DNA of 64,000 bases from CAYXVF01 sp964468125 (GTDB lineage: Bacteria > Myxococcota > XYA12-FULL-58-9 > CAYXVF01): NCBI GenBank assembly GCA_964468125.1, contig CAYXVF010000012.1:1-64000 (forward strand). The letters run 5' to 3'. The translations under genes were made by a program, and so were the position numbers. The notes under the pieces are model-generated. The model was not told the origin of the DNA. It did no database searches and saw only the letters and a list, made by a program, of their open reading frames with translations. Shown here piece after piece: positions 37,855 through 46,778 of the stretch; positions within the stretch are counted from its first letter, which is position 1; the number at the start of each line of letters is the position of its first letter.

Positions 37855-37890
37855 TCGCCGCGGCGCCTCGAGCGCGGTAGGGTCTCGTCC

Positions 37891-39762
37891 ATGAGCGCCC
37901 GCAAGAAACGCGCCCCACGCCGGAAGAAGGCGACGGGCCTGGTCCTATCGAGCGAACCGGAGCGGGTTCGCCTGCGCGAGCTTCGTGCGGCCCTCGACGA
38001 GCGTCGGGATGCGATCGCTGACATCGATCTCGAAATCGAAACCCTGCGCTCCGAGCTCGCGGACTTCGAGGCGGCCTACAACGATCGGCTGATGAACGAA
38101 CACGCGACTTTGCGGCGAGTGGAGGGCTACCTGCGTCATCTGCGACGGTGGTCCGAGCTGCTCCGCGCGGACCCGGTGGAGGACCTCGGGAGTCGCGCCC
38201 GACGGGTTGAAAAACAGCGCCTCCGCGAGCTCAAGCAATATCCACCGCGCGCGCGGATCCGCGACGAGGCTCCGAATCTCTTAGAGAACGAGGAGACCTC
38301 ACTGCTCCCTGCGCCCCGGGATGAGCTGAAGGCCGCCTATCGACAGCTCGCCCGTCGTTTTCACCCCGACCTTGCACGCACCGAGGATGAGCGCCTTCAG
38401 GCCAGCAAGATGATGGTGCGAATCAATACGCTCTATCGCGACGGCGATCTCGACCGACTCGTCGCGCTCGCCGAGCAGGTCAAGGGGGGCGAAATCGACG
38501 ACCCGGAGCTCACCGACGCGGAACAGCTCGAATTGTTGGACGAGCGACTTGCTTGGTTTGACGCGGTCTTGGAGAATCTCCGCGAGGAAAGAGAAGAGCT
38601 CGAGCAGAGCCCAACCTGCGAGCTCATGCGCAACGTCGAGCAGGCGCAGGCGATGAACCGTGATCTCGTCGGTGAGATCCGCGAGGAGCTCCGACAGCGC
38701 ATCGACGAGTCCTATGAGCGGGTCGGCAACGCGATGCGGCGGCTGGAGACCGAAGTGACCGAGTACAACCGAAAGCGCACGCACATTTCCGAGGCAGCCC
38801 TTGCCCGGCGCTCGCGCACGGAGCTCGAGAAACGCTTCGATCCGTTCGCCGACAAGTCACTCATTCGCGCTGGTCTCGCCGAGATCGCGACGACGCGCGT
38901 GTCCCCTGCAGCACGGACCCTGTCCGAGGAGCTCGAAGCCTGGGCCGACGAGCGCCCCGAGCTCCTCCGTCTCGCCTTGCTCGCCTATGTCTCCGAGCTC
39001 ACCCCATTCCCCCTCGAAGGTATCGAGAGCTACGAAGGGCTCGAAGAGCGGTTCGAGGAGCTCAGCCGCGAATCGAGCATTCGCCTCGGCGAGGCGCTCG
39101 TCGAGGTCGACGACATTCTCGAGTTTGGCGTCAAGAAAGCGACCGAAAAGGTGGCTCACCTCGGCCTCCGCTTTCGCAGCGACACTCAAAGACAGGCCAT
39201 GATGGTCGCGGTGAAGTCACTCGGCGTTCGAGCCGAGCTGCAACGAGTTCTGAGTGTTCTAGGCGAGCACGGCCAATGCAACGAATGCAAACGAAAGGTG
39301 TATTTCGTACCCTTGTTCCGACTTCGCGGCCTCGACGACCTCCGCGCACGGGTCTGTCCAACCTGTGGCCATGCGCAATCGCGCTACTGGCTCCCTCGCG
39401 GCGAGGACGTTCAGTCCGTCCTGAATCCGAGCTACCTCGATCTCGAGCTCCTGAGCGAGTGGTCCTTTCAAATCGCGCATCAGAGCATTGCTACCCAGCT
39501 CGTACCGGTGGAGCTCGAGCGGCTCTCGGTTGGAGATCTCAAACGCCGCTTCGTAGGGGAAGTGCTCGAGCGACACGAGATCGAAGTCCCACGCAGCCAG
39601 GTCGAGCTCCACCAGGATGGCGTGCGCGTGCTCGAGCGTACGCCCTTGGCCGAGCTCGATTCGCAGCTCTTCGAGGTTCGCTTCTCCTCCGATGCGGAGT
39701 GGACCGAGCGCGACGCCGTAGAGTTGATCCGCCACCGAGTCCGCAATCGATTCAAACGCTGA
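37891..39762 (+). CDS. J-domain-like coiled-coil protein with zinc ribbon
   Basis: 623 residues. A basic N-terminus (SARKKRAPRRKKA) and a coiled coil at 22-115 precede a J-domain-like segment ELKAAYRQLARRFHPDLARTEDE with the HPD tripeptide at residues 158-160, the DnaK-activating motif. A long charged helical region follows, then a four-Cys zinc ribbon (CNEC about residue 466, CPTC about residue 493) and a C-terminal alpha/beta part. HPD suggests recruitment of an Hsp70 to a client bound by the coiled coil or zinc ribbon; a nucleic-acid role is also possible given the basic start. I do not recognise the full-length family. It is 36 bases downstream of glgP. Confidence 0.7.
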   Translation: MSARKKRAPRRKKATGLVLSSEPERVRLRELRAALDERRDAIADIDLEIETLRSELADFEAAYNDRLMNEHATLRRVEGYLRHLRRWSELLRADPVEDLGSRARRVEKQRLRELKQYPPRARIRDEAPNLLENEETSLLPAPRDELKAAYRQLARRFHPDLARTEDERLQASKMMVRINTLYRDGDLDRLVALAEQVKGGEIDDPELTDAEQLELLDERLAWFDAVLENLREEREELEQSPTCELMRNVEQAQAMNRDLVGEIREELRQRIDESYERVGNAMRRLETEVTEYNRKRTHISEAALARRSRTELEKRFDPFADKSLIRAGLAEIATTRVSPAARTLSEELEAWADERPELLRLALLAYVSELTPFPLEGIESYEGLEERFEELSRESSIRLGEALVEVDDILEFGVKKATEKVAHLGLRFRSDTQRQAMMVAVKSLGVRAELQRVLSVLGEHGQCNECKRKVYFVPLFRLRGLDDLRARVCPTCGHAQSRYWLPRGEDVQSVLNPSYLDLELLSEWSFQIAHQSIATQLVPVELERLSVGDLKRRFVGEVLERHEIEVPRSQVELHQDGVRVLERTPLAELDSQLFEVRFSSDAEWTERDAVELIRHRVRNRFKR

Positions 39763-39782
39763 GTATCGTGCGTTTCGTCCGG

Positions 39783-40427
39783 CTAGCTGTTTGCCGGCTG
39801 CAGTTTCTCGACCAGATCGATGCCTAGGATCATCTGGAGCGCGGCGTTCAAGTCGACGTTCCTGCCGAGGAACTCCTTGAGTGCATCCCTGGGCCAGGCG
39901 ACGTAGTGGACCTCGTCCGCCGCCACGACTCGGGCGGAGGTCTTCTTGCCGGTGAGAAAGCTCATCTCCCCCACGAATTGACCGGCGCCGAGGGCCGCGA
40001 CCTCCGCCCCCCCAGCAAGAACGCGCGCGCGGCCATCATGCAGCAGGAGCATCGAATCGACGTCAACGCCCTCCTCGCAGAGCACCTCTCCAGCTCGTGC
40101 CGTCTTCCACTCAGCCAGCGAGATTAGCTTCAGCATTTCCCGCGGCGTCAGGCTGCGAAAGACGAGTTGGTAGAGACGCTGCTCCGCCTCGCTCAGCTTC
40201 ACCGGACGACGCTCGAGAAGCAGGAGGTAGATCTGAAACCCGTTGATCGCCGTAAAGACCACGTTCCACCCGATCGGTGCCCAGAGCGGCGTCGGTTGAA
40301 AGAAGAAGTAGGGCATCAAGCAGAGGATGGCGACGACCGTCAGCATTCGCAGCCACAGAATGTCCCGGACGAGATAGGAGAACAGGTAGAGCACGTTCGC
40401 GACATGGACGAGAACATCGACACCCAT
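39783..40427 (-). CDS. Popeye-like membrane protein with cyclic-nucleotide-binding domain
   Basis: 214 residues. Three hydrophobic segments in the first 70 residues (NVLYLFSYLVRDILWLRMLTVVAILCLMPYFFF, IGWNVVFTAINGFQIYLLLL), then a short helix and a cNMP-binding fold (LISLAEWKTARAGEVLCEEGVDVDSMLLLHDGRARVL, GQFVGEMSFLTGKKTSARVVAADEVHYVAWPRDALKEFL). The phosphate-binding cassette reads GEMSFLTGKKTSARV, close to the consensus GE-(A/S)-LL-X-RTA, with Ser in place of Arg at the usual phosphate-contacting position. The layout matches Popeye-domain proteins. It probably senses cAMP or a related nucleotide at the inner membrane. Confidence 0.8.
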   Translation of the reverse strand: MGVDVLVHVANVLYLFSYLVRDILWLRMLTVVAILCLMPYFFFQPTPLWAPIGWNVVFTAINGFQIYLLLLERRPVKLSEAEQRLYQLVFRSLTPREMLKLISLAEWKTARAGEVLCEEGVDVDSMLLLHDGRARVLAGGAEVAALGAGQFVGEMSFLTGKKTSARVVAADEVHYVAWPRDALKEFLGRNVDLNAALQMILGIDLVEKLQPANS

Positions 40428-40436
40428 AGTGGAACC

Positions 40437-41012
40437 TCAAGGGATCGAATGATCCGCGGCTGCGAGGCTCATCGCCTGCGCGATGACCTCGTTGGGAGGA
40501 GCAAAGTCCATTAGATTCTTGGCGCGGTAGCTGAAATGCACGCAACTGTCGCGGTCCAGAAGGAACGTTCCGCCGTGCTCGGTGTTTGGCCCGCGAATGC
40601 CCCGCTGCCGATAGCCATTCCCCCAGGCACGCAGAGCTCGAAGAAGCGCCCGTGGCGAGAGCACACCGGACCAGGAGCGCTCGAGGTCGAAGGCGCGATG
40701 GGTCGCGAGCGTCGGGTCGGCGTAGAGCTCCACACGGTTGGCGTCTAGCCGATGGCGACGTGCAAACTCGAGACTGTGTTCCGCCGTCCCGTTGCCGACG
40801 AGGGCGATGCGAATTCCCAAGCGAAGCAGCTCGGGAAAGCGGGGAGACAACGCTCCCAGATGCGTATCGCAACCGATGCAACCGTAGTGACGGAGGAACA
40901 CGAGAAGTGTTCCCACCTGCTCACCCGCCGGAAGAAGCGAACGCAGCGGGTGCGCCACGCCAGTGAGGTCGAGGACGGGCAGCTCGAGAGTTGCATCCGG
41001 AAGGGTCACCAC
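40437..41012 (-). CDS. Peroxiredoxin-like protein (AhpC/TSA_2 type)
   Basis: 191 residues, thioredoxin fold. LLVFLRHYGCIGCDTHLGALSPRFPELLRLGIRIALVGNG carries a CXXC pair at the peroxidatic position, and GTFLLDRDSCVHFSYRAKNLMDFAPPNEVIAQA closes the fold, as in the AhpC-TSA_2 (FAM213/PRXL2) group. It probably reduces peroxides or disulfides in the cytoplasm; the substrate is unknown. It lies nine bases upstream of the Popeye-like gene, so the two form a small operon. Confidence 0.8.
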   Translation of the reverse strand: MVTLPDATLELPVLDLTGVAHPLRSLLPAGEQVGTLLVFLRHYGCIGCDTHLGALSPRFPELLRLGIRIALVGNGTAEHSLEFARRHRLDANRVELYADPTLATHRAFDLERSWSGVLSPRALLRALRAWGNGYRQRGIRGPNTEHGGTFLLDRDSCVHFSYRAKNLMDFAPPNEVIAQAMSLAAADHSIP

Positions 41013-41103
41013 GCCTGAAGGTTAGCCGGTCCCCGCAAGAGGCACCCGGATTTGGCGCGAACACCTTCCGACCGGGAGGAGCGTTCGTCGGCCCGCCTCT
41101 ACG

Positions 41104-41889
41104 TCAGCTTGCCACGACCTTCGCAACGTCCAGGCTGCTCACGATCCCCACCGGACGGCCATCGTGCATGACCACGAGACGCCGGGCTCCGAGCGCGAGT
41201 GCGTTGGCGGCCGCACGACAGACCGGCGTCCCACTCTCCAGCGCGGCAAAGGCAGGCGTCATCACGCTTTCGACCGGGGTATCGCGATTGATCGTACGTG
41301 CCTCGAGAGCCTCACGCTGCGTGAAGAGCCCTACGAGCCACTCGCCCTCAGTAACCACCAACCCCGACACCCTCGCGCTATCGAGACGTTCAGTGGCGGT
41401 CCCTATCGTTTCCTCAACATCGAGAGTCACCAATGGTGTCGACATCAGATCGGCAATCGGTGTTTGGAGCTCTTGGTCGACGATCAAACGCATGAGGTCA
41501 AAGGGACTCAAGATTCCGACGAGGGCGCCGTCCCTCGTGACCGGAAGCCGATGGAAGCGCTTCTTCACCATGATCTCCGCGGCTCGAGCACACGAAGTAC
41601 TGGCGTCGACCGCTTCGACGTCCACGGTCATCGCACCGCTCACTGTCGCGTTGGCGGGAAAGTCGAGAAGATTTCCCTCTCGGTCCGCTTCGGTACGACG
41701 TGTTCCGGCCCGCAAGAGATCGGTGAAAGTGAGCAATCCGCCGAGCGCGCCGTCTGCCGACACGACGGCGAGGGCGGACACGTCGTGCTCACGCATCAGC
41801 TTCGCGGCCTGAGCGAGCGGCGTGATTCCTCCCACGGTCAGTGCGGGCGTCGACATGTATTCGGAGACTGGCACAGAGAAATCAGGCAT
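41104..41889 (-). CDS. Four-CBS-domain protein (two Bateman modules)
   Basis: 261 residues made only of four CBS repeats, seen as VSEYMSTPALTV, VSGAMTVDVEAV, IADLMSTPLVTL and VESVMTPAFAAL, each followed by the second half (ALAVVSADGALGGLLTFTDLL; RLPVTRDGALVGILSPFDLM; GLVVTEGEWLVGLFTQREAL; RLVVMHDGRPVGIVSSLDV). CBS pairs bind adenosine nucleotides and sense energy or redox state. GGAGG six bases before MPDFSVP fixes the start; a frame extending 26 residues upstream crosses the FNR box. Divergent from the hydrolase-OsmC gene, sharing a perfect FNR site, which suggests induction under low oxygen. Confidence 0.9.
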   Translation of the reverse strand: MPDFSVPVSEYMSTPALTVGGITPLAQAAKLMREHDVSALAVVSADGALGGLLTFTDLLRAGTRRTEADREGNLLDFPANATVSGAMTVDVEAVDASTSCARAAEIMVKKRFHRLPVTRDGALVGILSPFDLMRLIVDQELQTPIADLMSTPLVTLDVEETIGTATERLDSARVSGLVVTEGEWLVGLFTQREALEARTINRDTPVESVMTPAFAALESGTPVCRAAANALALGARRLVVMHDGRPVGIVSSLDVAKVVAS

Positions 41890-41953
41890 TGTAACCTCCC
41901 TTCCATGGCAACATCGCCCCTTTAAAACTCGCTGAACGGGAACGATGTCGCAA

Positions 41954-41967
41954 TTGATATCGATCAA
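41954..41967. promoter_or_regulatory. FNR/Anr-type box TTGAT-N4-ATCAA
   Basis: TTGATATCGATCAA is a perfect match to the FNR consensus. Its centre is 71 bases before the CBS-protein start and 77 bases before the divergent hydrolase-OsmC start, so one dimer could control both. A TACGAT at 41986-41991 is a possible -10 for the plus-strand gene. No fnr gene is in the window. Confidence 0.75.
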
Positions 41968-42037
41968 GTCCCACTAGCTCTGCCCTACGATCTGGAGTTG
42001 CGTTGTCACAAACGCCCGGCAAACGAGACGACATGAC

Positions 42038-43285
<1,248 letters not shown>

Positions 43286-43288
43286 GCT

Positions 43289-45487
43289 TCAGCGGGGGAA
43301 GAGCTTAACGTAGTTGTCGTAGCGCAGCTGGATCTGCGACACGTATTTGACGGGCTCCTGACCACGGACGAAGCCGAAGCGAGCGCGTTTGTAGTAGCGC
43401 GGCTGCTGCAGCAGGAGCATCGCCTCTTCGACGTTGCCGAACCAGCGGTTGGGATCGAGACCCTGTTCCTCGGCAAGCCGACGCGCGTCCCCGACGTGAC
43501 CGAAGCCAGCGTTGTAGCTCGCCAGCGCGAAACGCAGTCGCTGCTTGAAATCCAGCGTGGGCTCGAAGTGATCGACCAATTGATGGACGTATTTGATGCC
43601 AGCGTGTGCCGCCTGCTCCGGGTCCATGAGATTCTCAAACCCGAGCTCTCGACCGGTTGCTGGCATCACCTGAAAGAGTCCCAGAGCTCCGACCCAGCTC
43701 CGAGCCTTCGGATCGAACCGACTCTCCTGGTAGGCGAGGGAAGCCATCAAACGCCAGTCGAGGCCGTACATTTCCGAGTACTTCTTGATCAGTGGGTCAT
43801 ACGGAGAAAGCTGCCCTGTCGCGCCCGCGCGCTCCTCATTGGCCTCGGTCGCACGCACCTGGTTTCCGAAATAGCGATTGCGAAGCATGTTGTACTCGAG
43901 GCCTCGATGATGCTGGTCGACGAAAGCGTTGACGGCGGCGAGAAGCTTTTCTGCCTCGGGGCGAACCGCGAAGGCGATCTTCTTACTCCCAACATCTCCG
44001 GGGCGCCCCTCCACCTTCCAGTCGGGTACCGCCGTCACGTCGGCGTCCGCGCTGAGCGCCGCGAGGTCTGAGACGGCAAAGACGCCGCCGATGTTGTCGT
44101 AGATGAGCTGCTGCACGCCCAAGATGTGCGTGTCGGCGACGGTCAAGTCTCGCTCGCCTCGGGCGACCCCTGCGACGAGCATTTCGGTCTCGATCTCTTC
44201 ACCGACGAGGTCGAGCTCGAAACCGAGGCGCTTCTGCAGACCCTCGAGCGAGTCGTAGTAGCTCGAAGACTTGCGCACGGCGATCGTGCGGCCCTTCAGG
44301 TCGACGGGTGTCTTTACCAGTGATTCACCGTCGGTACGTTGAACGAGCACCTCATCGACCAGCAGATAAGGCGCGCTAAACGCTACGTGCTGCGCTCGTT
44401 CAGGCGTGACGGTGAGTGACGCCGCGATGATGTCCCCGCGTCCTTCGCGCAGATAGGAGATCAGCTGATCTCGACTAGGAGGCACCACGACCTCCAGCCG
44501 GAGTCCGAGCTCCTCAGCGAGCATCTTGGTCAGCTCGTATTCGAATCCGAGGTTCTTGCCACGGTGAAGATAGTAGTTGACCGCATTGTTGCGCGTGATG
44601 AGCCGAATGCTCCCGCGCTCGCGCAGAGCCTCGAGGTCCCCGAGGGATTTTTCCCGTGCGTGATCGGTCAGCGCCGCTTCTACGAGGAACGCATCGGCCG
44701 CCGCCTTGAGCTTTAGGTTGTCCGGTCGAACCGCCCAAGCAAGCTGACGGCCGTCTCGAATGGGGAAGAGACGCCTGAGATTCTCATTGTAGGTTTCGAT
44801 CACCTCCAGGCGATTGCTGTCCACAACTGTGAGTGGTCTCTCGCCGCGCGAGACCTCGTAGGCGAGCTGCTCGATATCGACGTCGCTCTTTACCTCGACG
44901 ATTTTCAACGTCGGGGCGACGTCTTCATGCAACGCGTTCAGAGTCTCGAGATAGGACGACCCTTCGGGAACGTGAATCGTGCGGCCTTCGAGCTCCGCGG
45001 CGCTCTGCGGCAACCCGTCGACACCGGCCTTGCCAACGACGATCTCAGCGACGGTGGCAACGGGTCGAGTGAATGCGACCTTCTCCTCCCGCGCATCGGT
45101 CACGGTCATCTGTCCCGCGACGATATCGCCACGCCCCGCGAGAAGCTCGGGGAGCAGCTGCTCGTACTCAGCGACCTCGACGATCTGCGCGTCGATCTGA
45201 AAGCGCTCGGCGAAGTGGCGAGCGAGGTCGCGCTCGAGACGAACGTCCGACTCAGGACGACGGAGCGACTGCTCCGTGCGCGGTGGGACGAGAATTCGGA
45301 GCACGCCGCGCTCCTCGATCCGAGGCAAGTCCCCACGGTCTACGACCTGCTCCTCCACCGATTCGGGCTCGAGGAGAACCTTTCCCGGCGCTTTCACCGG
45401 CTCACGGTCTTTTTCTTTCTTACAGGCGATGGCCGCAACAACCATGAGAATGGCCGCGGCCGCTTCTAGACGGGCAAAATGACGCAC
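43289..45487 (-). CDS. MltF-like lytic transglycosylase with two solute-binding domains
   Basis: 732 residues, a predicted outer-membrane lipoprotein (lipobox VAAIAC, Cys22). MltF normally has one SBP_bac_3 regulatory domain and an SLT domain; here two solute-binding domains are in tandem (about residues 58-275, ERGVLRILVPP..., and 288-540, RERGSIRLITRNNAVNYYLHRG...), followed by an SLT domain (560-700) with catalytic Glu588 in SLAYQESRFDP, GLFQVMPATG and FALASYNAG. It cuts peptidoglycan to 1,6-anhydro-muropeptides; the SBP domains may sense muropeptides or amino acids and gate activity. Length exceeds E. coli MltF (about 520 residues) by one SBP domain. Confidence 0.92.
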   Translation of the reverse strand: MRHFARLEAAAAILMVVAAIACKKEKDREPVKAPGKVLLEPESVEEQVVDRGDLPRIEERGVLRILVPPRTEQSLRRPESDVRLERDLARHFAERFQIDAQIVEVAEYEQLLPELLAGRGDIVAGQMTVTDAREEKVAFTRPVATVAEIVVGKAGVDGLPQSAAELEGRTIHVPEGSSYLETLNALHEDVAPTLKIVEVKSDVDIEQLAYEVSRGERPLTVVDSNRLEVIETYNENLRRLFPIRDGRQLAWAVRPDNLKLKAAADAFLVEAALTDHAREKSLGDLEALRERGSIRLITRNNAVNYYLHRGKNLGFEYELTKMLAEELGLRLEVVVPPSRDQLISYLREGRGDIIAASLTVTPERAQHVAFSAPYLLVDEVLVQRTDGESLVKTPVDLKGRTIAVRKSSSYYDSLEGLQKRLGFELDLVGEEIETEMLVAGVARGERDLTVADTHILGVQQLIYDNIGGVFAVSDLAALSADADVTAVPDWKVEGRPGDVGSKKIAFAVRPEAEKLLAAVNAFVDQHHRGLEYNMLRNRYFGNQVRATEANEERAGATGQLSPYDPLIKKYSEMYGLDWRLMASLAYQESRFDPKARSWVGALGLFQVMPATGRELGFENLMDPEQAAHAGIKYVHQLVDHFEPTLDFKQRLRFALASYNAGFGHVGDARRLAEEQGLDPNRWFGNVEEAMLLLQQPRYYKRARFGFVRGQEPVKYVSQIQLRYDNYVKLFPR

Positions 45488-45507
45488 ATTTTCAGCATAG
45501 AGGATCG

Positions 45508-45540
45508 GGGCGGGGTGGATCTAGCATAGGCACCCCGCCC
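45508..45540. repeat. 10-bp GC-rich inverted repeat between mltF-like and tetR genes
   Basis: GGGCGGGGTG (45508-45517) pairs perfectly with CACCCCGCCC (45531-45540) around a 13-base loop. It lies 33 bases beyond the stop of the TetR gene and before the start of the MltF-like gene. No T-tract follows on either strand, so it is either a rho-assisted terminator hairpin or part of the downstream promoter. Confidence 0.45.
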
Positions 45541-45573
45541 GTTGAGCGAGTCTCGGCAAGGGGCCGGTCCCCA

Positions 45574-46173
45574 TCAGCGCGAGAACACCGATAACGCGAG
45601 CGCGAGTGACTCCCGAATGCCGGCCGGGTCCTCGCCGGAAGCGCGCTGGGAGAAGGCGAGCGCGATCTGCTCCGAGAGGTATCGAGCGCCCGCTTCGACC
45701 GTCGGGCCTTCGGGCCACTCGCCGGCTGCCCTGCAGCTTCCGAGAAAAGTCGCGTACGCCGCGCGGGCTCGCGCGTCGATCTCATCGACCCGAGCGCGTG
45801 TTTCCTGTCTCAGACGGTGCTTCCCGGTCCGCATCTTGTAGAACAGGCAACCCGATGCCATCCGGGGGTCGTCGCATACAAAGTCGATCAGCGCTTCCAA
45901 TGTCGCGACCAGTCCGGCCCCGGAGTGCAGAATCGCAAACACGTCGACCAGTACCTCTTCCGCATAGAGGTCGAGCGTTGCCCGGGTGAGCCCGTCTTCC
46001 CCGCCGAATTCCCGGTACAACGACGGTTTCGACACGCCTGCCATTCGACAGACCGCATTGACCGACATGTCGGCCGGGTCGTCGCTCCAGTAGGCCTTCA
46101 TGGCCACCTTCAGGACGTGCTCCCGGTCGGTCGTTCGGGGTCGCCCTCTCGACCGCGTCTTCTCATCACTCAT
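45574..46173 (-). CDS. TetR-family transcriptional regulator
   Basis: 199 residues. The N-terminal helix-turn-helix reads MSVNAVCRMAGVSKPSLYREFGGEDGLTRATL, with the preceding GRPRTTDREHVLKVAMKAYW helix, typical of TetR/AcrR. The ligand domain has CDDPRMASGCLFYKM, as in TetR_C members related to YxaF/ComR-type regulators. The start MSDEKTRSRGRPR is chosen over a frame that begins 26 codons earlier because the longer version would run through two palindromic operators. It is divergent from a SnoaL-like gene and very likely represses both itself and that gene. Confidence 0.9.
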   Translation of the reverse strand: MSDEKTRSRGRPRTTDREHVLKVAMKAYWSDDPADMSVNAVCRMAGVSKPSLYREFGGEDGLTRATLDLYAEEVLVDVFAILHSGAGLVATLEALIDFVCDDPRMASGCLFYKMRTGKHRLRQETRARVDEIDARARAAYATFLGSCRAAGEWPEGPTVEAGARYLSEQIALAFSQRASGEDPAGIRESLALALSVFSR

Positions 46174-46177
46174 TTTC

Positions 46178-46191
46178 GTACCGACTGGTAT
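46178..46191. promoter_or_regulatory. TetR operator 1, GTACC-N4-GGTAT
   Basis: GTACCGACTGGTAT is a near-perfect palindrome placed five bases before the tetR start codon. It shares the extended form TTCGTACCG..TGGTA with a second copy exactly 50 bases away. Binding here would block tetR expression (autoregulation). Confidence 0.7.
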
Positions 46192-46198
46192 TTTTCTC

Positions 46199-46226
46199 TT
46201 GACCGGACGCCCTTGCGCGTCATATT
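46199..46226 (+). promoter_or_regulatory. Promoter of the SnoaL-like gene
   Basis: TTGACC at 46199-46204 and CATATT at 46221-46226, with a 16-base spacer, resemble sigma-70 -35 and -10 boxes. The -10 box ends just before operator 2, so a bound repressor would cover the start of transcription. Confidence 0.5.
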
Positions 46227-46227
46227 C

Positions 46228-46241
46228 GTACCGCTTGGTAC
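46228..46241. promoter_or_regulatory. TetR operator 2, GTACC-N4-GGTAC
   Basis: GTACCGCTTGGTAC is a perfect 5+5 palindrome with a four-base spacer, 27 bases before the SnoaL-like start codon and immediately after its -10 box. It repeats operator 1 at 50 bp, close to five helical turns, so both sites face the same side of the DNA. Confidence 0.75.
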
Positions 46242-46268
46242 ATAAACACATTCAACGAGGACATTCAA

Positions 46269-46679
46269 ATGGCAGATCTAGACGTCATCAAAGCCTTCTA
46301 CAGCGCTCTCCTGACCGACCCCGGCACGACCAGCAAAGAGACGGTGCTTTCGGTGGTTTCCGAGGGCTACGTCGGCGTTCCCACGCCGCCCGCGGGACCG
46401 GGGAGCGAAGGTCTGTTCAACTCTCTCAGATACTTCGGCGAGGTGGTCCCCGATCTGAGGTGGGAAGCGCTCGACATCATCGATCACCAGGACGGTCGCT
46501 TCACGATTCGCGGTCGGGCAACGGGCACCCCGGTGGGTCCCTTCTTGGGCGTCGAATCGCCGACCGGCAAGAGCTTTGACATCATGTCGATCGACATTCT
46601 CACCGTAGAGAACGGGCGCATCGTCCACTCCTACCACCTGGAGGACTGGACCGGTGCGATCGCTCAACTGACAGCCTGA
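46269..46679 (+). CDS. SnoaL-like (NTF2-fold) ester cyclase family protein
   Basis: 136 residues. The sequence follows the SnoaL-like polyketide cyclase/ester cyclase pattern: DVIKAFYSALL at the start, GLFNSLRYFGEVVPDLRWEALDIIDHQDGRFTIRGRATGTPVGPFLG, and ILTVENGRIVHSYHLEDW at the end, an alpha+beta barrel with a hydrophobic pocket. Many such small proteins next to TetR genes handle or detoxify small hydrophobic compounds. The substrate is unknown. ACGAGGAC eight bases before the ATG is the ribosome-binding site, and two TetR operators control it. Confidence 0.82.
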   Translation: MADLDVIKAFYSALLTDPGTTSKETVLSVVSEGYVGVPTPPAGPGSEGLFNSLRYFGEVVPDLRWEALDIIDHQDGRFTIRGRATGTPVGPFLGVESPTGKSFDIMSIDILTVENGRIVHSYHLEDWTGAIAQLTA

Positions 46680-46778
46680 GACGCCGCAACCGGAACGCGA
46701 ACGAGCGGGGAGTCGCGATCGTCTTCGCGGCTCTTCGCTTCGCATCGCACCGAACTCCGACAACAAGGTGATGACGCC

